The position numbers and the translations under genes were made by a program. The notes under the pieces are model-generated. The model had not been told where the DNA came from. It was given only the letters and a program-made list of their open reading frames with translations, and made no database searches. From Rotaria macrura (lineage: Eukaryota; Rotifera; Eurotatoria; Philodinida; Philodinidae): 64,000 nt of DNA. This document shows positions 1 to 11,742 of the stretch, piece after piece (positions within the stretch are counted from its first letter, which is position 1; every line of letters starts with the position of its first letter). The stretch is from assembly GCA_900239685.1 (NCBI GenBank), contig OENT01000238.1:90751-154750 (forward strand). Reading direction: 5' to 3'.

Positions 1-1
1 A

Positions 2-118
2 CATAAATCGATTGATGGTGATTTATTAAAAATGCTATATCCAGAACAAACTGATACTTCTTCCATAACGAGAAAAATCGATGCAACAACGGTGCATACT
101 AGGAATCAATCAATGTAA
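2..118 (+). CDS. 3' terminal coding exon of a gene truncated by the window edge
   Basis: An open frame runs from base 2 (codon CAT) to a TAA at 116-118, giving 38 residues beginning HKSIDGDLLKMLYPEQTDTS and ending in NQSM. No start codon fits a complete gene, so this is probably the end of a gene lying mostly to the left of the window. The composition is hydrophilic with no motif that I recognise. It could also be chance open sequence, but codon use (AAA, GAT, ACA, CAA) resembles the coding exons further right. No poly(A) signal is obvious just after the stop. Confidence 0.4.
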   Translation, partial: HKSIDGDLLKMLYPEQTDTSSITRKIDATTVHTRNQSM

Positions 119-670
119 ATAGACTTCTGATTCGCATACAGATTATAATTAGCAATGAACGAATTTTTTTCATCGAACTTTCAAAATTTATTTTCTCTAA
201 AATTAAACTATTTGTTTAGATAAACTAATGTGTATATAAGTCCTAGAATATCAATTTTAAAATGTTTTTATTATGATTTACAATTTCGAAAGTTTTCTTC
301 AGAGATTAATGCCAAACTTTTTCGAGTAAACATTGACATCTTATTTTTAAAAACTATTGATGTTATTGGGGGGCTGATGACCATCTATCAGACTCAAGCG
401 CAGACTAATCGATGAGATTCTAAATAGGTTTTTAATTGCTGACTTTTAAAACGATATTTAATGATCATGTTAGAAAAATACTCTTATGGATGAATACATT
501 TTTCTTCTCTAATTAGCTAAAGAAAACTCGTACAAATGATACAATCATTAATTTTCAATACAAATTGCCAAAAATTGAGAAGATATCAAGAATTAGTGTA
601 AAACTAAAACTATCCTCTTCTCGACCCGAACTAAAACGTGTCAAAACACAATTACTTGAATTGTAATTGA
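119..670. other. Intergenic / convergent 3' flanks
   Basis: AT-rich sequence between the end of the partial left gene and the predicted end of the minus-strand gene. One 61-codon open frame at 230-415 shows no family resemblance and no splice context. I see nothing else here. Confidence 0.5.
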
Positions 671-1859
671 CTATTTCATTACACATAATGGGCTCTGAAT
701 CGTTTCTAAACAGTACGCCTTAAAGCTATGATAATATATTGTATGATCCACTTTCTTAACAATGAATAATATCATGGCAATCCGATGAAAACAAAAAAAA
801 ATCAAGTAGGAAAACTTACGGCGATCCGTAACCTCTTGGCATCATATTTATGAAACGAGGCGGGCGATTTATATATCTTGAATTTACATTATAATACCGA
901 GTGTTCAACGAATCGTTATTAGAATAGTAGTATCCTTGAGGTGGACGGCCAGGTGATAAATATGAATAAGTTGGTGATGGCTGAGGAGACTGTGGTAATG
1001 GATGATTCATAAGATGTGTATTCGTGTTTAATAATTCACTGAAACCAATCAATAGAGTATTTCAGCTTTTGCAATAAAAGAAAACTAAAAATGCTGACTT
1101 TTTCATGTCTGGTTCTTGAAAAGTAACATGTTTCATTTTAATTTTATTGTTACTGTTTGAAGGTGGTTTATCAGAAAAGTTTGGTGCGTAACTATCGACA
1201 TAATATTCTGGTTGGGATTGCATTGTTTCACATTCACGTTTCATTGGTAAAGATGATTGTTCATTGGATTGATTTGACATGTAGAGTCTTGATGGTGGAT
1301 AATAAGTCTGGTTATGTGTTGAAAAGTCTGTATGGGGAAATCGAATCGACATCAATGGCGGAGTGAAAGCAACTAATCGTGCTTGAGTGTCAGATTCAAC
1401 TAGAGGTTGCGCATTATCGTACACTGGTGAATGTACTGTGTGATGATATGGATAGTGTTGACGTAAACGAGAACAATTTGAATTCGAAGAATATACTGGT
1501 CTGACATCTTGCAGAGATAATCTAGACATGCTTTTATTTGTATCATGAAACTAGAAAAGTATAGTAATAATAGAGGCATAAGCAAAAAATTAACACAAAT
1601 AGAATTATATCCTACAGAGTTCTGATTTATGGAGGAGCTTGTTGGAATTTCAGTTCGATTGTGTGATGATCCAAAGTTTTCATTAGGATTTGTTGCAGAT
1701 ACAGTGCTGAACTGAGAATTCTTATCAAATAAAAGAGTGAGACATTGAAATAGTACAAAGAATATGGCCTACATCTGATATATTTGCAATGTTATCATGT
1801 TTTTGATTATTAGATAATAGAGCACATGGGTTTTCGTGCACATTTGCTTGCTCATCCAT
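671..1859 (-). CDS. Unrecognised Pro/Ser/Asn/Tyr-rich protein, five exons
   Basis: Model on the minus strand: exons 1773-1859, 1616-1711, 1099-1550, 820-1038 and a tentative last exon 671-725, joined in frame with GT-AG introns to give about 302 residues. It starts MDEQANVHENP at 1859. The product is low-complexity and hydrophilic: exon 3 is rich in Ser, Tyr, Gln and Asn, and exon 4 has a Pro-rich stretch (HPLPQSPQPSPTYSYLSPGR) followed by an Arg/Tyr/Asn-rich end. There is no signal peptide, membrane segment or catalytic motif; this composition fits an intrinsically disordered regulatory or RNA-associated protein, but that is inference. The 820 boundary is a GTAAGT donor that would otherwise read straight into TAA, so the last exon is needed by splicing but is the least certain part. 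It is divergent from the aminopeptidase at 2555. Confidence 0.6.
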
Positions 1860-2554
1860 TAATATGATGAATTAGAAACAGATCGGTGTGCGTTTTTTTA
1901 CAAAAATATTGAACTTGGTTTAGCTTTAATTTACTTTTCTTATGTATAGTATAGCCTCTTTTATTCGATCGGTTTGTATTGGTAAATAATGTTGGACGAA
2001 TCCGAAATAGATACTTCTCAACAGATGGCAGTGCTTCTAAGGCACAAATTTTGTACTAAGACGGATCTATACTTTTGTACATATACTATGAACCGAAAAT
2101 TTCGCTTCTTTTATGATATAAAATAAATCAAATTTATTTCGAATGTTGCTTTCCATGGTATAAACTTGTTTCGCAATATCTTTTGCATTTATTGAAAAAG
2201 TCAAAAATGAGCAAAATTATCTTTAACAATATTTACTCACAGCTACTCATAAAAGGAAAATTACAAGTCTTTGAAGACTATTAAAATCTCTATCAAGTAT
2301 AAAATATTCTCCTACTCTTGCCATGGGCTATATAAATTTCCTTATCAATCAATAACCATATAGTCATACTCTGTATTTTACAATCGTTCCCAGCTGTATA
2401 GCAGTAACTAGAGAATTTACATTTTTCTCTTTTCATCAAATGTTTTCAAGTTTTATGACATTACCAATGTTATCAAACACCCCTAGTTGCACTAAGCGAT
2501 TCTTTTTTAAATAAAACTTTACATCGATTCACATTCACTTTTTTCATTTGAAGA
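1860..2554. promoter_or_regulatory. Shared intergenic region between divergent genes
   Basis: About 700 bp separate the start codons of the minus-strand unknown gene and the plus-strand aminopeptidase-like gene, so both promoters should lie here. A pyrimidine stretch followed by AG (about 2540-2553) sits immediately before the ATG at 2555 and could be a 5' UTR or spliced-leader acceptor. I see no recognisable TATA box or repeat. Confidence 0.35.
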
Positions 2555-5500
2555 ATGAAGACAACCATGCAACACAAGAACAACGACATTGAACTATCCG
2601 TATGGCAGTTCTTTATACTTATTTTTGCAGCCATGGGTTGTGTAGTCTCTATAACACCATTCATTTCTCGATATCGATCGAATAATTGTGTTATAATTGA
2701 GACAGAAACTAAAGTCGAACCTCAGTCGTATGACTCTGATGTTTCGTCTGTAAATCATCCAAGATATGCTCGAGATGTTGGCTCTCGCGATGAATGTAGC
2801 ATCGTTCCACCTTTGTGCAGTGCGACAACGACGTTCACAACTGTTACAACTGCGACAACAGTAACAACAACACGAAGTACAGTGAGCACTGTTTCAGTAA
2901 CACGACCTATCATCACTGCTTTCCCTACAACGGCAAGAACAACTACACAAGATCCATGGGCTAATCTTAGTAAACCTTATGATTCTTGGCGTTTACCAAC
3001 ATTTGCAACGCCTATTGATTACACATTACATATCTCGTGTCCCTATTGTTACACATGGCTTGAAAGTGTACCTGTAACTACATTTCATGGAATTGTATCT
3101 ATTCGTATTAATATTTTAGAAGCAACAGAATTTCTGGTGTTACATGCTAAAAATCTCAATATCACAGAAGCAAAATTAATTGGCGGTAGTGGAAACACCG
3201 CAATAGTAACATATTTACCTGAATATGAAATGATTCATCTAGCTTTTGGTCCTTCATCGCTCGCTATTGGTGAAATTACTCTTCAAATTACATATACAGG
3301 AATACTTAATGAAGTAGATAGTACAGGATTCTATCGTGAATGGTTTTGGAAAACAATCGGTGAATTGAGCTAGTAAATAAAAATTTTGACAGCAATGAAT
3401 TTCTATTTATTTAATATATTCTTTTGTAGTATGTTAGCCGGTAATTTTCAACCAATTTATGCTCGGAAAGGTACAAGCAAGAGAATCACTTTATGAATCA
3501 TATCGATAAATTGTATTGTATTTGCTTTTGTTCAAAGCTTTTCCATGTTTTGATGAGCCACATATGCAAGCAGCATTTACTTTCAGCATCGATCGTCCAC
3601 AAAATTCAACCGTTGCATTAGCTAATACTCATTCAACGGTACGTGGATGATATATGAAATAAGAAATCATGTTGAATCTTAGTAGTGAATGAATTATGTT
3701 CTTTTTAATAGTTTCAAAACGAATCAATGATCACATTTGCAGAAACACCCCTTCTTAGTACATACTCATTTTCGTGGTCTATTCTACCTTTAAATGAATT
3801 TGAAGTAGTGACACAAAATTTTTCGAATACTCAAGTAAGTAATATTTTCATCGATAATCAGGTAGAAAGAAGCAAATAAGTTTTTTTAACATATGTAGGT
3901 CGACATTTGGGTTCGACCAGAATTGATCGGTCCATCAAATGAATATTTGACTTGGACATTTGAAGTCGTTGGAAAAACTCTTGAATTCTTGAAAACTTAT
4001 CTGAATCAATCTGATGACAATTTCCCAACTCAACTACGTGATTGAAGAAATCGAAAGAAAAAAACAATTTTTTTATTCTTTTTTATGAATAGACATCATC
4101 GGCGTACCTGATTTAATTCTTGATGAAAAAGCAGCCGTATCTTGGGGTCTTCTAACATTTCGTGAAGAAATCCTCAGCACTGACAAAAGTCTAGAATCTG
4201 CCGAACGATTACAAACAAGAACAAAAGCAATCGTCGAACACATTATGCAAATGGTAAAGAGAGGAGAACGATTTTGTTTTCATTAAAAAGATTTCATCTA
4301 TTCTATTTAGTGGTTTTCAGTAACAGATTGGTGGGATAATATATGGTTTGGTAAATCATTATCATCATATCTTGCCTATAAAATGATCGAACAAAATTAT
4401 CCATTATTTAAATTGGTAAGTTATTATCTCATAGGGAAATCTTGAATTTCGAAAGATAATCTTTAGATGGAACAATTTCCCGTTCGAGAAATGATTCCAC
4501 TGATGATGGATGATTTTAAACCTAGTATATGGCCTGTATCGAATAAAAACTTGAAAACAAACGAGGAAATTCTCGATTATTTATCACCATATATATATAG
4601 TAAAGGTGCATCATTTCTTCGTCAACTTGAATATATTGTTGGTGAAGATGTATTTCAAACAGCTGTTATAAGTGTTCTAGCAGTATCAGATGTATCAACC
4701 ATAATGAATACATTTTATTCAAATATTGATTTCAGTCAAGCATTAAATACGACAGTAACAACCGAAGAATTTCTTCGTTCGTGGCTTGAAGAAAACAACT
4801 ATCCAATAGTTACAGTTGATTTCATACCAAGTAATGGTACATCACCAACAACAGCAGTTATTTTTCGTCAAACACGTTACTTTGGTTCATTTGCATTAAA
4901 TAGCAATTCAACGAATCTTAATTATGTTTGGAAAATTTTCATGGAATGTGATCTAGGTGGTTCGTATGATGGAAATTATTGGAATTTAACTGATAATTAT
5001 CAACCATCGCGATTAAAATTTATTTTTGATTCATCGAATTTCAACATTGAATTACCCGGTGAAGAATATGCATGGATAAAATGTAATAAAGATTTCTATT
5101 CATATCAAGTTACAGAGTACATATCCTATGGAACGGATGCATATTCATTATGGCAACATTTTACATACTTATTTTACGAAGTAAGTTGCTGTTTTTATTA
5201 TTTTCTCTTAGCATGATTCTCGTTTACTGTTAAAATAGAACCTACTGTCTGGCAATGACAAAGCTAATATACTTAACGATGCGTTTATTCTTCCTCATGG
5301 CGGTGAATTTGTGACTTATGATCAGACAATCACTCTTGTACGAGAAATGACTGAGAGTCCAGTTGATTTCTATCTACCTTGGTCTGTATTTGTATGGCAT
5401 TGGAACTATTTGATGGGTATCGAAGAACATTCGTCATATTTTTGGAATTTTAAAGTAATTGAAAACGAAAAATTTATTGAATGTTTCCTCTGTCTATTAT

Positions 5501-7205
5501 TTCTATTTTAGCAATTTGCAACTCGAGAAGTTTTAGCCCTTTATGATAACAATATCGATAATGTCGTTTCTGCTGGAGCCAATCATCAAGAAAAGTATAG
5601 ATTAGAAATTCCATAAAATCCGCATCAGCTTTCTGATTCTTCAATTGTGAATTTCATAAATTTCATAGTCTTCATAGTAAAATTTATGAATAACACCCAT
5701 TGGATTAGTACCAGATACGAGAATTGTATTTTCCACATGACTACACTAAAAGAAATGATATGTACGACGTAGTAATCGCATTCATCACGTTAAAAAACAT
5801 AATCCTATTATCATCGTGTCTGTTGAATTCCTAATATGAGAATTCATTGACCGAATGAATCCAAAGATGATGAATTGAATTTGAATTATTTGGATCCGGA
5901 AAGTCCTTCGATTGATGACTGCTTGGTCATCAATGAGTAGTTGTCAGAAATGCATAATACGAACAGTTTTGATTTTCTACAACGGAACTGATGCCAATCA
6001 TTAATTCGATGAGTTGAAATGAAACGCTCACAAATCTAGTTATAAAAAAGAATACCATGAACAATGGTTTCCAGGATTTATATTCTAAACTGTACATCTT
6101 CTAAAAAATTCAAGTAGAAACATTAGAATTTTATATTCTGAGTGGCTATTACCCCTGGTTTGACAGAGAAAACTTTCAATAATACAAAAATCAAATGAAA
6201 TTTTCTGTCCTCATTAATTTGTTCTTAGTGACCAAAATAAAACAAATCTAATCTGTTTAGATTATTGAAATCGCTATTTTACGAATTACTTTGTCGTGTT
6301 CAAAATACTCAAGCACTGCGTAAAGCCACTGACCTTTACAGTCGTATTCCAGGAAGTTATTTTGAAAATTCAAGTGGTGATACAAAGTTTGTTTCTGTAC
6401 TTTAATTTTTTCTCTTGAATACTTCTATGGTGTGAATTCTTAGTATCGATCCGAATTATTTGTCAACAGTTATATATTATCATATACAAAATGCCAATAA
6501 CATAGATGAATGGGATTACTTATGGTTCAATTTTACTGAAAATCAACAAATGACGTCATTACAACGGACTGCTTTTCTACGTGGTCTTGCCGGTGCAAAA
6601 GAACTTTGGCGACTAAAATAGTAGTGCTTTGTTTCGTTAACGTACTTTTATTTTAGTTAAATTCTTTTCATTTGCCTTTAATTTAGTTTATTGGAATCTG
6701 CCGTTGATGACATCGATTCAGAGTTAATAGAGACACAAGAATTTTTAGATGTAATGGTCGCCGTTAGTCAAAATCCAAATGGACGAGATGTTGCTTGGAA
6801 CTTTTATCGTCATTATTATGGAAGTCTAATCTCTAGGTAAAATAAGTGTTGTTCAAGAAGCGCTGATCATGTTCATTATTTATTTGTTGTATTTAGATTT
6901 GGTACAACCAATCGTTTATTTAATCAATTAATTACAAATATTGCCCATTCATTCGAAAATCAATATTATTATTTCGAGGTTTAAAATAAATCATATGATT
7001 TTAAAACAAATACTATCATCTGCGTTTCTTTTCTATGTAGATGGTACGATTTATCAGTGAAAATCCAGTTCCTTCACGTTATCAACAATTGGCCGTTGAT
7101 CAAATTCTAACGAACTTTGAATGGGTTATTGATGGCGTGACTGCACTACTTGATGATGCTATATCAGCTGCCGACCGTAGTTTATCGAAAAGCGAACATA
7201 ATTAA
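2555..7205 (+). CDS. Membrane-anchored M1 aminopeptidase-like protein lacking zinc-binding residues (pseudoenzyme)
   Basis: Fifteen exons join in frame to about 1066 residues: 2555-3372, 3430-3470, 3538-3638, 3712-3834, 3899-4037, 4093-4253, 4311-4415, 4467-5180, 5239-5454, 5512-5594, 6261-6386, 6444-6620, 6687-6836, 6897-6978, 7041-7205. The architecture is that of aminopeptidase N: a short cytosolic tail, one membrane helix (about residues 13-35), a Thr-rich stalk (about 85-130, probably O-glycosylated), the M1 N-terminal domain ([12 protein letters not shown] region), the catalytic domain and the C-terminal ERAP1-like helical domain. The catalytic core is broken: GAMEN is replaced by KAAVS (420-424), HEXXH aligns with EHIMQ (456-460), and the distal Glu of NE-x-A is Lys476. 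The reading frame and all splice sites are otherwise intact, so it looks like a maintained non-enzymatic protein, perhaps a ligand-binding or decoy receptor (inference). AATAAA lies near 7287. Confidence 0.88.
5595..6260 (+). other. Long intron 10 of the inactive aminopeptidase gene
   Basis: A 666 bp intron, far longer than its 45-70 bp neighbours in the same gene. It begins GTATAG after GAA-AA and ends TCTGTTTAG. It contains no open frame or clear repeat that I can see. The split codon on either side restores the conserved reading frame. Confidence 0.6.
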
Positions 7206-7751
7206 ACAAAAGGGAAAAAATTGGACACTCCTATGAAATCTTTAATTTTATTATACAATTTTTGTCTTTGAATATTACAAGAAAGAAATAAAGTTTAAAA
7301 AAACATTGTTCGTTTCTAATTCAATATCGAAGAACCAGTAGACATGAACAGAACAGATTATTGTTTGTTTATTTGATTGAACATTTGAATTAGAGTCTAC
7401 CTCTATACCGAACTCCACATCGGAGTTCAGTGTAAACACTTTTGAAACTGCGCAATGAATTGATAAAGTCTTGTAGAAGCTCGTTGTTTTACGATTCGAA
7501 TATTGTTCAACATAATTAATTCTTTCGGAGAAATTCCTTACCTATTCAATTGATTTTTGGATATTGACTACTTCCCTAGTATATAGTTATGATAGGCACT
7601 TGTGAAAAAATTAACTTCTTTAATTTCATTTTCTTACTTAGTTGAAAACAGTTGCATAGAAAAAAGAAGCCTGTGTGTATGTATAAGTTTCGATAGTTGC
7701 CTATCTGCAATCAATCATATTTTTACATTTTTTAAAATGCTTTTATTGATA
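7206..7751. other. 3' flank and intergenic DNA
   Basis: Starts with the 3' UTR of the preceding gene, including an AATAAA near 7287. The remainder is AT-rich without a gene. An 80-codon open frame at 7602-7844 runs into the palindromic element and is not credible as a gene. Confidence 0.5.
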
Positions 7752-8053
7752 TCCAGGTCGAGCAGAAAGATCCGTAAACGGTCGCATACGATGAGAATAT
7801 GGCCCGTTACGGCATCGTATTATCGGGTTTTAACAAGGTCATAGTAATACGGTCGTATGTTCTATAGAATACGATAGTATTACGCTCTCTTTATGAGGGT
7901 TTTACGGCGTATATACGGTTTCCGTGTACGTCCGTAATACTGACCTTGTTAAAACGCCATAATACGGCTTAAAACGGTCGTTTAACCGTGGTATACGATG
8001 TAAAAACGACCGTTTACGATACTGTTACAGTGGTCCGTTTTGATCGACTTGGG
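7752..8053. mobile_element. TA-flanked palindromic MITE-like element, CGTA-rich
   Basis: About 300 bp fold back on themselves over almost the whole length. The ends TCCAGGTCGA and, in reverse complement, CCCAAGTCGATC match imperfectly, and both are bordered by TA, as expected for Tc1/mariner-type insertion. An inner pair is very clear: GTTTTAACAAGGTCA near 7825-7845 pairs with its complement TGACCTTGTTAAAAC near 7940-7955. The element is noticeably richer in G+C and in CGTA/TACG words than its flanks. No transposase frame is present, so it would be non-autonomous. Its right end resembles the left end of the element at 31222. Confidence 0.7.
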
Positions 8054-9855
8054 TAGTTACATGTATAGAATGCATGCTTGATTTCATATATTGTAATTTT
8101 CAGATATATCGTCCCAACCAAACGATAGAGAATGTTCTGCATTGGTTTATCATAGATGCTAATTTTAACTTTTAAAAATACTTATTGTTCGTTCATGTAT
8201 AAGTATAAGGACAAAATTCTAAACAAAGTATCCTGTTGCGTAAACTATGATCTGCAATACCAGTTTCTATTACGGAGCGCTCAGACATACTTGAAATAAA
8301 ATTCATTCTACAGAGAAATGTCCCTCAACCGCACAAAACTTTGATTTGGTTTTGAAATAAAATATTCAAGCTAGGAAAAAATTTAGAATACGAACATAAG
8401 CACCATCCATTTAATTTTAGTTTTCAATGTTTTGTATTTATTCTCGAAATAGGTATGTCTATATTTATGAAGACCAATCTAAAAGTCATGCATTTAGCAT
8501 CAAGTCAATCAAAAATTTTCTCTCCTATTTTTACGAAAACTTTTCTAGATCAGTCGACATATTTCTGATGCGATTAAACCTCCACAACTAAAATCTACTG
8601 ATATTTTTCTGTGTATACTATTCAGCGACATGTTTTCTTTACCGATACTTGGTATGTAAAACAAGCATGTTGTGAAAAATCTGCATTTATAGATGATAGT
8701 ATTGTAAACCTAAAATTATCATCACTTGGTTGCCAAGTAGAAATAATAAGGTAGTATCGAAAGAAAAAGACAGAAACAAATATTTAATTGATCCAGACGA
8801 GGGTTTTTACTTATTCTCCTTTTGAAAAAATTCTTTCAAATTTAGTTTCTCAAAATCTAAAACAAAAATTTAATAATTTCTTCAAATTTGTAAACTATTT
8901 CAAATAAAGTGTTAATAAAAAGTACCTTGGATATTCTGTTTCCTTTTTTCGTTAGGGCTACACGGGAAAAGTTAATTTGAATGTTTTCAATTTTTTTCAA
9001 CAAATCAACACTTGAAGAAAAATGATCTAGTTTTGTAAGGTGAATCATTTTGTACCCTATTTGTGTCTACTAATGAACTGTAGACCCTTGAAAAACCAAA
9101 AAACACTGATTTCGGTTAGTATGTAAGACTGACCGGGTTTTAGACAAGATGAATCTATATAGATACGTATACTTGTGAAAATGTATTTTACATCGAACAA
9201 TATTTTGATGATATTAAAGAACCATAAAATTAAAAGGAAATCGGTTGAAAGAATCACTCAGCGTAATAATGAAACGAAAAGGTAAAAGAAGAAAGAATTT
9301 AATCTGAACGACGATCTAATGAAGATCATATTCATTTGCATAGTTTTTCATCAAAACACAACAGATCAATGAAATTCATTCAAAAGTAAAACCGTACTAT
9401 GGGTGTTCAATGAAATCAGACATTATATATAGTAATTACGTGGGCAATCAAAAAATATTTTTGAAACTGATGATTTCTGTTGTTCTTTTTCAATTTGTTG
9501 TAGATATCTTTCGCTTCAGTAATCTTATAGACACATTTTTCAAACTCATCTTTCCACATACGATCAGCTATTTACTAGTCATTTTCATTGTTTGTCATAC
9601 TTTTTCGTTTAAAAGGGAAAGTAGTCAAACGTCGATGATCAAATATCAACAATGTAAAACGTCGACATCATGAAATACAAAGAAAAGAAGCTGATGATGA
9701 AAAAATAAAATTGGAGCATGAGTAAATTAAATTTATAGTTTATTCGGTAAAATTCGAAAACATATCAATGAAAAATAAAATAAAAATGCATATGAGCGAC
9801 AACGAAGAGCTAGCGTCATTGATTCAAGGCATATACCAACACAATTGTATAATTT
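8054..9855. other. Intergenic DNA without recognised features
   Basis: AT-rich DNA with only short chance open frames on both strands (for example 8857-9048 minus, 9057-9257 minus and 9410-9673 plus); the predicted peptides are Phe/Ile/Lys-rich and resemble translated AT-rich noncoding DNA. I see no repeat or splice-linked exon set. Confidence 0.5.
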
Positions 9856-10092
9856 TCATTTTGTGCCTATGAGCTTTGATAATTCGTTGTGATATTCATT
9901 CAGTTTAATCGTTTGTTCGTCATATCTCCTTCGAAGTTCTTTAAGTTTATCCTGCATGGTGCATGTTTTTCTTGACGCCTTTTTTAACTTGCCCGAATGG
10001 CCATGCATTAATTGTTGTTTAAATTCGTATTTAGTTATGTCCAGGCCAGCACCCATAAAGAAAATGCACAAACAGAAAATGGATGACAGCAA
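9856..10092 (-). CDS. Possible small gene or gene fragment with a charged helical C-terminus
   Basis: A 78-codon minus-strand frame. From the internal Met in MGAGLDITKY onward the composition changes to Lys/Arg/Glu/Gln-rich, with a heptad-like segment (QDKLKELRRRYDEQTIKLNE) that would form an amphipathic helix or coiled coil, unlike the translated noise around it. The more likely start is that second Met, giving about 66 residues. No family is recognised and no partner exon was identified. It could be a small gene, a degenerate exon or chance. Confidence 0.3.
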   Translation of the reverse strand: MLSSIFCLCIFFMGAGLDITKYEFKQQLMHGHSGKLKKASRKTCTMQDKLKELRRRYDEQTIKLNEYHNELSKLIGTK

Positions 10093-10125
10093 ATGCTACG
10101 CGAGTTTCCTACATCATGATAGAAT

Positions 10126-10216
10126 TTTCGACATTTTTTTACACGTCGGCATTTTACCTGTCGACATTTTGTTGTCGACATTTTTACTTGCCGATATTTT
10201 GTTTTCGACATTTGTC
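10126..10216. repeat. Degenerate short tandem repeat of the TCGACATTTT word
   Basis: The word TCGACATTTT or a one- to two-base variant (TCGGCATTTT, CCGATATTTT) occurs six times in about 90 bp, with spacing alternating near 14 and 16-18 bases, suggesting an original unit of about 30 bp made of two half-units. Confidence 0.6.
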
Positions 10217-11404
10217 TACTAAATCGTTTAAAACACTATTATTACCTTGAAATATCGAAACGACTACATTTTTGCCATTTTAATCACGCTTTCTAGTGAT
10301 CTATGTCATCAGACAGAAAGTTTCATAAGATTTTCTATTGATTTGTAGAAACGATTAGAAAATCGACTGCAAAGATTTTCGAGTTCAAATTATCGGGTTA
10401 CAGAATGTAATATGAATCGATGGAAAAAAGAATGCAGTTCAATGAAAACATAAGAAACATATACTTTTCGTACTATGTTCAGCATAAATGAGTTGAATCG
10501 CATTGTATTCTTTTCTTGGCTCGAGACTAATTACAAACTTTATTTTGATAGTTCATACGATTACCAGTAGAAATTGTATTTGTTCCTTTCTTAATATTAC
10601 ATTAGTATTGGAAAATACTTGAATCTGATAGATAACTTTCTATTTATAGTTTGTTAAGAAGGATAAGTACATGTTGATCGTCGTATTTTTGTTTATTTGA
10701 GTTTATTTATTGTATTTCTATAAAGTACTCGACTTTTCTTATTTCAATATGATTAGGTATAAGTAGTACATAGATGATTCTTTTAAATATTATAGTTCAC
10801 ATTTATTTATTTGATATTTTGACAAGAAAATATGACTTTGTGGAAGCAGTGCATAAAATGTTTTCTTCTCATAGCAATTTTGAAACTACGTCTGCTAATT
10901 TTATTAATAACTATTAGCGACTTGAGCACAGAGTTGTTGTTTCTAAATATAAACAGAACATTTAATTCTTTAATTCACTACAAAACATTTCCCTTTTATG
11001 CTTCAAGTTAGTATTTTAAGTTGGCGTAAAAATTAAAAGATGAACACCTTTACAATTCTTGAACTTCGATTTTCTGTTTTTGTCTCAAAATATCAACCGA
11101 TTTCTGTGTGTGCGTGTGTGTATTGCTACGAATGACAGTTTTAAAATAAAATATATTATACGTAAAAGAAAGAGGACTTTTTGTACAAGACAATCATGAT
11201 CTTTGCAAGATTTTCAATACGGTTGTTAGAAAGGAAACGATTCTTAATAAGCACTCGCAGATAGTTCTTGATACGTCATGAGAAATAACGCTTTTCTAAG
11301 ATCGAATTATACGAACACAAAATCTTCATGGATTCTCATATTGACAGATGCATTATACAATTCTGACTAAAACGGTTCTAATATCAACTTCAATAGTAGG
11401 GAAA
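10217..11404. other. Intergenic DNA without recognised features
   Basis: AT-rich DNA containing a short TG-rich stretch near 11104-11122 (GTGTGTGCGTGTGTG type microsatellite). No gene, RNA or long repeat recognised. Confidence 0.45.
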
Positions 11405-11742
11405 ATCTAGGGGATTCTAACCAATTCTTGGAAAGTGTCTTTTTTTCATTTTTTTGACAGAACGGTGGAAGGTCGTCCGACATTGCCTTCTGTGGGAAAA
11501 AGTCCTATGCCTTATGCCAAAAATTTCGAATTGAAAACCATTTTTGTCGGAACATGCCCATGTGAAAGAGGAAGGTTTATAGTGCTTTCTCTCATTCAAC
11601 CTGCTTTTCATAAATTTTAATTCCGGTAAAGTTAGGTGTGGCTCCTGAGTGTCGGATATTTGGAACCTGAGGAACTTACCCCCAGAGATATAAAAAATTA
11701 TTTTTCTTCTCCGTCAATTGAAATATACTTGGATTCTTTGAG

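Noticed and set aside
1157..1366. Plus-strand open frame opposite exon 3 of the left minus-strand gene
   Set aside because: Antisense shadow; the minus-strand exon has matching splice sites on both sides.
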